A stretch of 64,000 bases of DNA from contig NC_056743.1 of assembly GCF_019279795.1 (NCBI RefSeq), positions 626,285,914 through 626,349,913 on the forward strand. Reading direction: 5' to 3'. Both the position numbers and the translations under genes were made by a program. This document shows, in pieces, positions 59,346 through 64,000 of the stretch; position 1 is the first letter of the stretch; the number at the start of each line of letters is the position of its first letter. Below the pieces are notes generated by a model. It did not search any database. It had not been told where the DNA came from and saw only the letters and a list, made by a program, of their open reading frames with translations. This DNA is from Protopterus annectens (lineage: Eukaryota > Chordata > Ceratodontiformes > Protopteridae).

Positions 59346-59636
59346 TGGAAACCCGAGGGTTAAACAGGGAAAAATTAACTAACTACACACACACTAACAC
59401 AGCGCACAGCTAAAGTTTGGTGAAAACAAACCCACTTTACCTGCCTGGAGCTCAAAGATCCCATCTTGGCAAAGCCGCGGCAAATGAGATCGGAGGATTG
59501 GAAGGAGATTACAGTGTAGTACGGGTAAGGGGGAGGAGCTTGGAGCTCGGATCTTTAGCTTGGTACGCTGCCAGCTCGGATCCGTATCAGATCCGAAACC
59601 TACAGGTTGATGATCAAATGAAGTTAACTACTTCAT

Positions 59637-59915
59637 ATAAGTTTTGCGAGCCAATATGAACACTAATGAAAAGTGAATGCATAGATAAACATATCTGCAG
59701 AGATTTATACTGCTTCATCTGGAATGGAGACTACTGCACTTGAAGTCTGAAATCTTGCAAATGTGCTTCCCAAACCTAAACCAAGAAACCTACGGTGAAC
59801 TTCAGTCTGGAGTTAAAGGAGTAATCGGTAACATTTAACTGATGACAATACAGTTAGATCACAAGTTTAATGTAAAAATGAAGGAAGCTCCAAGAAAAAG
59901 CTCCCTATTAAGAAA
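59637..59915. other. Spacer between two DIRS elements
   Basis: About 280 bp with no recognisable feature. By position it is PBX intron or the decayed continuation of the old DIRS at 45.9 kb, which I could not align. Confidence 0.35.
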
Positions 59916-60429
59916 GGACAGTTGTGTACACTTACCATAAATGTTGATGTTTGAGTGTATTCACTGTTGCAGTCATCACACTTGGGTTATCTGACTGCAG
60001 GTAGCCCTCAGTTGGCCCGAATACCAGAGACATGGTATTTCTGTGTGAGACGCTGTCGCTCCAGGACTGACGTCAGGTCGTCAGGGGTATAAAAACAGAC
60101 AGCCGACGTCATTATATCAGTTTTTCTTGGCCCAAATGTCAGGAGCCCCCAACAGGGAGCTAAGTTATGGTGGGGGAAAACACCACCAGTGAAAAGTAAA
60201 TACCAATACACCTGAAAAGGGGGAGGGTAGTGAAAGGCACAGACAGCTAAGAGAGAGAAAGAGAGAACCAGGGGGCTGGAGAGAGGGAAACCAGGACTGC
60301 AACAGTGAATACGCTCGAACATCTACATTTCTGGTAAGTGTGCACAAATGTACTATGTTCTCCGTGTTTCACTGTTGCAGTCATCACACTCGGGTAGATT
60401 CCCAAAGCTGAAGAAGGGTGGAGGCAGTC

Positions 60430-61464
60430 AGGAAGAGTTAGGGATGGCTAGAATGCCTTGCAGGACTGCTGTTGCAAAACCTGCCCTGGATTTGGAAAAG
60501 AAATGCAGGTGGTAATGCTTGGTGAAGGTGTGTACAGAACTCCAAGTAGCAGCTTCCAGGATGTCTCTGGTAGGGACTCCACTGAGGGATGCTGTAGAGG
60601 TAGAAGTTGCCCAAGTGGAATGTGTTCTGGACCCCCTGAGGGGCTGGTTTCCCATGGTGCTTGTAGCAGAAATGGATGCAATGTGCTACCCCATTTGGAA
60701 ACTGTTTGCTTTGAAATGGCCATGCCCTCTGCCCCTGTTGCAAGGCTGACTAGTAACTGGTCAGATTTTCAGAAGGGCTTAGTCCTATCAAGGTAGAATC
60801 TGAGCTGTCGGTGCCCATCCAAGGAGTGCAGGACCGTTTCCCTTTATTTTGAGGATTTGGCAAGAAGGTAGGCAAATGGCTAGATTGGTTAAGAGCCACA
60901 CTGGACACCACTTTACGCATAAAGGGTTAATCCTGAGTGAGACCCTGTCAGCATGGAAAATAATGAAGGGTTCCATGGCCATAAGTGCTTGTAGCTAAAA
61001 CACTCTTCTAGCTGAAGTGATGGCAAAAAGCAAGGCTGCTTTCCAAGAGAGGAATTTTAACTCTGCTGATGCTGCCGGCTCAAAGGGGGGTAGCGTGAGC
61101 TTTCCCAGTAAAAAGTTAAGGTCCCAAGCAGAGTTGGGTGCTCCCCTTGGGCAGCCTTGTTTGCCCCTCTCAGGAGCTGTTTGATAAGAGGGTGAGAGAA
61201 GAGAAGTGGCTCAGTGTTGTAATGAGCCGAAATGGCAGAGGCATGGATCTTAATGGAGAAGGATAGGCCTCTGTGGAGTAGATCTGCTAGGTAATCCAGG
61301 ATTAGAGGCAGGGAGGGCAGAGTTGTGTCCTCTCCTTTAGATTGAATCCAGGAGCAGTACCTTTTCCACTTATCAGCATAGGATTTCCTTGTACTGGGTC
61401 GTTTGGCTTCAAGGGTGACGTCCAGCACCTGCTTGCTTTGGCGGGTTACTGGGGGAGAATTCAA
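60430..61464 (-). pseudogene. Tyrosine recombinase fossil of the element at 59,916
   Basis: It opens near 61,440 with LDVTLEAKRPSTRKSYADKW and keeps the TFTKHYHLHF end with the terminal Tyr near 60,530 and the HSTW/HSTR region before it. It is broken. Confidence 0.82.
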
Positions 61465-61472
61465 GGAATAAG

Positions 61473-62691
61473 TCAGGCTGCAAGATTTAGGGTTTGCAGT
61501 TGCAGATTCAAGATCTGTCCCCCCTGCTGAGAGAGCAGGGTTGTGTTCTGATGTAGGTGCCTGAATGGCACTGGTGACAGCCTTCTCAGGAGTGGGTACC
61601 AGTGTTGGCGTGGCCAGTCTGGGGCAATCAGAATTGTCCTTAGTATGCCCTGTCTTATCTTGAGCAATACTCTTGAGAGGAGGGGCATGGGGGAATGGCT
61701 TAAATTGAGAGATTTACCCACTGGAAGGATAAGGCATCCACTTTCTAGGCCCTGCTGTGAGGTGTCCTGGTGCAGAACCTTCTAAGCTGGTGATTGCAGG
61801 GGGAGGCAAAGAGATCCACCTCTGGTGTCCCCCATTTCTGAATCAGAAGGTTGAAGGTGCGTGGCTCTAGTTGCCACTCATGTGGGTCTAGGAGATTTCT
61901 GCTTAAATCATCTGCCAGTGAGTTTTGTTTGCCTGGCAGGAATTGAGCTTGCAGATGTACCTGCATGTCCAAGGCCATGTTCCACAGGGCCATGGCTAGC
62001 CTGCAGAGTGGGTAAGAGTGGGTTCCCACCCTGCTTGTTGATGTACCAAATAACTGTGGTGTTGTCCGTTTTTATTAGCAGGTGTCCTGGTGAGAGTAGG
62101 GATCTGAAAGCTGTCAGTGCGTGCTGCACAGCCAGCATCTCTTTCTGGTTGATGTGCAGATGCATTTGACTTGGACGGCAAGTGCATTGAGGGCCACTGG
62201 AGCCCATGTGTACCCCCCCAAGCATAGTCTGACGTGTCTGTGGTGAGGGTCTGGGCGGCATGGGATTGGGTAAGGAGCAGCCCCTTGTTGTGGCTGCATG
62301 CTGCTACCCACCAAAGAAACCCTGTCCTTAGACAGGGTATTATGGGAATGGCAGTTTCCAGGTCCTGAGAATGTTGGCACCAAAGACCTTTTAAGTACCA
62401 CTGAACTTTCCTCATATGCAGTCTGGCATATGGAATTAGTAGGATGCATGAGGCCATAAACCCTAGGGTCTTGCAAGATTTTCCTTGCGGATAGCTGGGT
62501 TCTGGTGGCCATTTGAGTAAAATAGCCTGTTAGATAGGCTTGTTTTTCTGGAGTGAGGAATGCCACCTGGGATGCTGTGTCCAAGCTTGCTCCCAGGAAT
62601 ACAATCTTTTGACTGGGGACTAGTTTTGACTTTTCATTGATGGTGTACCCAAGGGAGGTTAGTAGGTTTTTTACAAATGTCAGATGCTGCA
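61473..62691 (-). pseudogene. RNase H / reverse transcriptase fossil of the element at 59,916
   Basis: The minus strand keeps INQKEMLAVQHALTAF, IKTDNTTVIWYINKQGG and NSLADDLSRNLLDPHEW (RNase H), then DLFASPCNHQLRRF and LIAPDWPRQHWYP (methyltransferase-like position). The reverse transcriptase end runs up to the inserted element. It is broken. Confidence 0.85.
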
Positions 62692-64000
62692 AAGTACAGT
62701 TGTGTACACTTACCATAAATGTAGATGTTCGAGTGTCTTCACTGTTGCAGTCATGACTGTAGGGTTCTCCCCTGCCGGCAGGCAGTACTCGGTCGGCCAG
62801 AATCCCAAAGTCTGGGTCCGGCGTCGGCTGTTCAGCCATGCTCCCTGACGTCAGAGCGCCAGGAGTACAAAGCTGACAGCCGACGCCATGTTCTCCAGTT
62901 TTTCTTGCCCCAGATGTCAGGAGTTCCAAAATGAATAAGGTCCCATACCCTTTGCAAATACACCTCAGAAGGGTGAAAAAAGGAACCACACAAAATAAAA
63001 AATAAGAGGACAGGAGGGAGGGAAACCAGACTGCAACAGTGAAGACACTCAAACATCTACATTTATGGTAAGTGTACACAACTGTACTATGTTCATCGTG
63101 TTTCACTGTTGCAGTCATGACTGTAGGGTTGAATCCCAAAGCAGAATAAAAGGGAGGTGGTCATAAAGTAGAGGGGGCGGCTAAAAGGCCCTGCAAGACT
63201 GCAGAAGCAAAGCCTGCCCTATACTTAGGGTAAAGAGGTAGACTGTAGTGCTTAGAAAAAGTATGCATTGAACTCCAAGTTGCAGCTTCCAAAATGTCCT
63301 TGGTAGGAACTCCTCTGAGGAAGGCTGCTGAAGTGGCAGCAGCTCTGGTAGAGTGAGTCCTTATAGTCCCTGGTATTTGCTTTCCATGTTGTGAATAGCA
63401 AAATCTGATTCCATGAGCAATCCATTTGGAAATGGTCTGTTTTGAAATAGCTTTACCATGGGAACTTGAAGCATAAGAAAAACAATTGCTCTGATTTCCT
63501 GATGTCCTTAGTTCTGTCCAAGTAAAAACGTAGCTGTCTGTGTACATCCAAGGAATGCAAGATCCTTTCCCCCTTATTTTGAGGAGTGGGGAAAAAGTTG
63601 GCAAGTGAATAGTTTGATTTAAAGCCACTTTGGAAATCACCTTAGCCACCTGTCTTGATGAAAAATAATATAAGGTTCCACAGCCATGAGAGCTTGCAAC
63701 TCCGAGACTCTCCTGGCAGAGGTCAGAGCTAACAGGATAGCTGTCTTCCAAGATAAAATCTTGATGTCAGCTGTGGCAGCAGGCTCAAAAGGAGGTAAGG
63801 TGAGTTTTTCCAAAACATAGTTGAGATCCCAAGCAGGAATGGGTGGAGATCTGGGGGGGCCTTAAGTTCTTAGCTCCTCTGAGAAACTGTCTCATGAGCT
63901 GGTGGGAAAAGATTGGAGGGTCTGTATTATAATGAGCAGAAATAGCAGAGGCATGTATCTTTATAGAAGAGAAAGAGAGACCCTTATGTAAGAGGTCTGT
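62692..64000 (-). mobile_element. DIRS retroelement fossil, subfamily A, 3' part, cut by the window edge
   Basis: Inserted in the reverse transcriptase of the element at 59,916. Parts seen: 3' inverted repeat (62,692 to about 62,930, with TGACGTCA at 62,846-62,853 and a degenerate TATA), internal complementary region (about 63,025-63,135) and recombinase (about 63,165-64,000), which continues past the window. The recombinase keeps HSTRAAATSAAFLRGVPTKD and TFSKHYSLP. Its terminal sequence (TGACTGTAGGGTT) differs from the other A copies (TCACACTTGGGTT), so it may be a sub-lineage. It is broken within the part seen. Confidence 0.88.

Larger units (their letters stand above)
48013..59636 (-). mobile_element. 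DIRS retroelement fossil, subfamily C, split by a nested DIRS
   Basis: A third type of DIRS on the minus strand, in two pieces: 48,013-48,586 and 54,115-59,636. Its inverted repeats are distinct from A and B: AGCTAAAGATCCGAGCTCC at about 48,118-48,137 matches the complement near 59,540-59,560, and an internal complementary region lies at about 48,345-48,430. Parts: 5' repeat (about 59,400-59,636), gag-like region (about 56,676-59,209), reverse transcriptase (about 56,142-56,650), RNase H (about 55,006-56,117), recombinase (about 54,115-54,950 continuing at 48,430-48,586), 3' repeat. An (AT)n run lies near the 5' repeat. It is broken, with many breaks. Confidence 0.85.
59916..62691 (-). mobile_element. 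DIRS retroelement fossil, subfamily A, interrupted by another DIRS
   Basis: The 3' part of a minus-strand element. Parts seen: 3' inverted repeat (59,916 to about 60,170, with TGACGTCA at 60,068 and TATAAAAA at 60,088), internal complementary region (about 60,290-60,400), recombinase (about 60,430-61,460), methyltransferase-like and RNase H part (about 61,473-62,457) and the start of reverse transcriptase (to 62,691). There another DIRS is inserted. Its 5' half should continue beyond the window. It is broken, with a moderate number of breaks. Confidence 0.88.

Noticed and set aside
2584-64000. LTR retrotransposons or endogenous retroviruses as the source of the reverse transcriptase sequences
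   Set aside because: Terminal repeats are inverted, a tyrosine recombinase replaces integrase, insertions lack target duplications, and no protease, envelope or tRNA primer site was seen.

Overview
The window looks like vertebrate DNA from a large, repeat-rich genome. An amphibian, lungfish or similar lineage is my inference, because tyrosine-recombinase (DIRS-type) retroelements dominate it. By my boundaries roughly two thirds of the 64 kb is DIRS sequence. I recognise one host coding exon: the last coding exon of a PBX-family homeobox gene (44,811-44,903, minus strand). It encodes a C-terminus ending [16 protein letters not shown], is preceded by a good splice acceptor, and is followed by a presumed 3' UTR towards lower coordinates. 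Everything above 44,904 is therefore probably the last intron (at least 19 kb), and everything well below about 43,000 is downstream of the gene.

Layout. 1-2,583: no gene, with a 428-bp fold-back DNA element (704-1,131) flanked by 9-bp direct repeats. 2,584-7,759 and 8,046-9,803: one long and one partial DIRS fossil (subfamily B). 10,636-11,582: 5'-truncated LINE. 11,582-22,643: subfamily B element split by a subfamily A element (13,343-19,095), which itself carries a tRNA-derived SINE. 22,644-28,180: no genes, with a palindromic insertion flanked by 14-bp repeats and some dispersed repeats. 28,180-34,450: subfamily B element (28,275-33,376) inside remnants of an older DIRS, and itself holding a SINE. 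35,293-40,841: subfamily A element. 40,842-45,870: PBX exon, 3' UTR and flanks, with a long TG microsatellite. 45,870-59,636: three-level nest, an old DIRS remnant followed by a subfamily C element, split by the best-preserved subfamily A element (48,587-54,114). 59,916-64,000: subfamily A element interrupted by another that runs off the window.

The DIRS elements share one plan: inverted terminal repeats, an internal complementary region beside the 3' repeat, a gag-like gene opening with a Cys/His motif, reverse transcriptase plus RNase H plus a methyltransferase-like segment, and a tyrosine recombinase in another frame overlapping the polymerase frame. Every recognisable copy lies on the minus strand, as does the PBX gene. 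All copies show decay and are treated as fossils. Nesting gives relative ages: the old remnants at 45.9 and 34.4 kb, then B and C hosts, then A copies, then SINEs. I could not run database searches, so family names rest on motifs, architecture and comparison between copies within the window.
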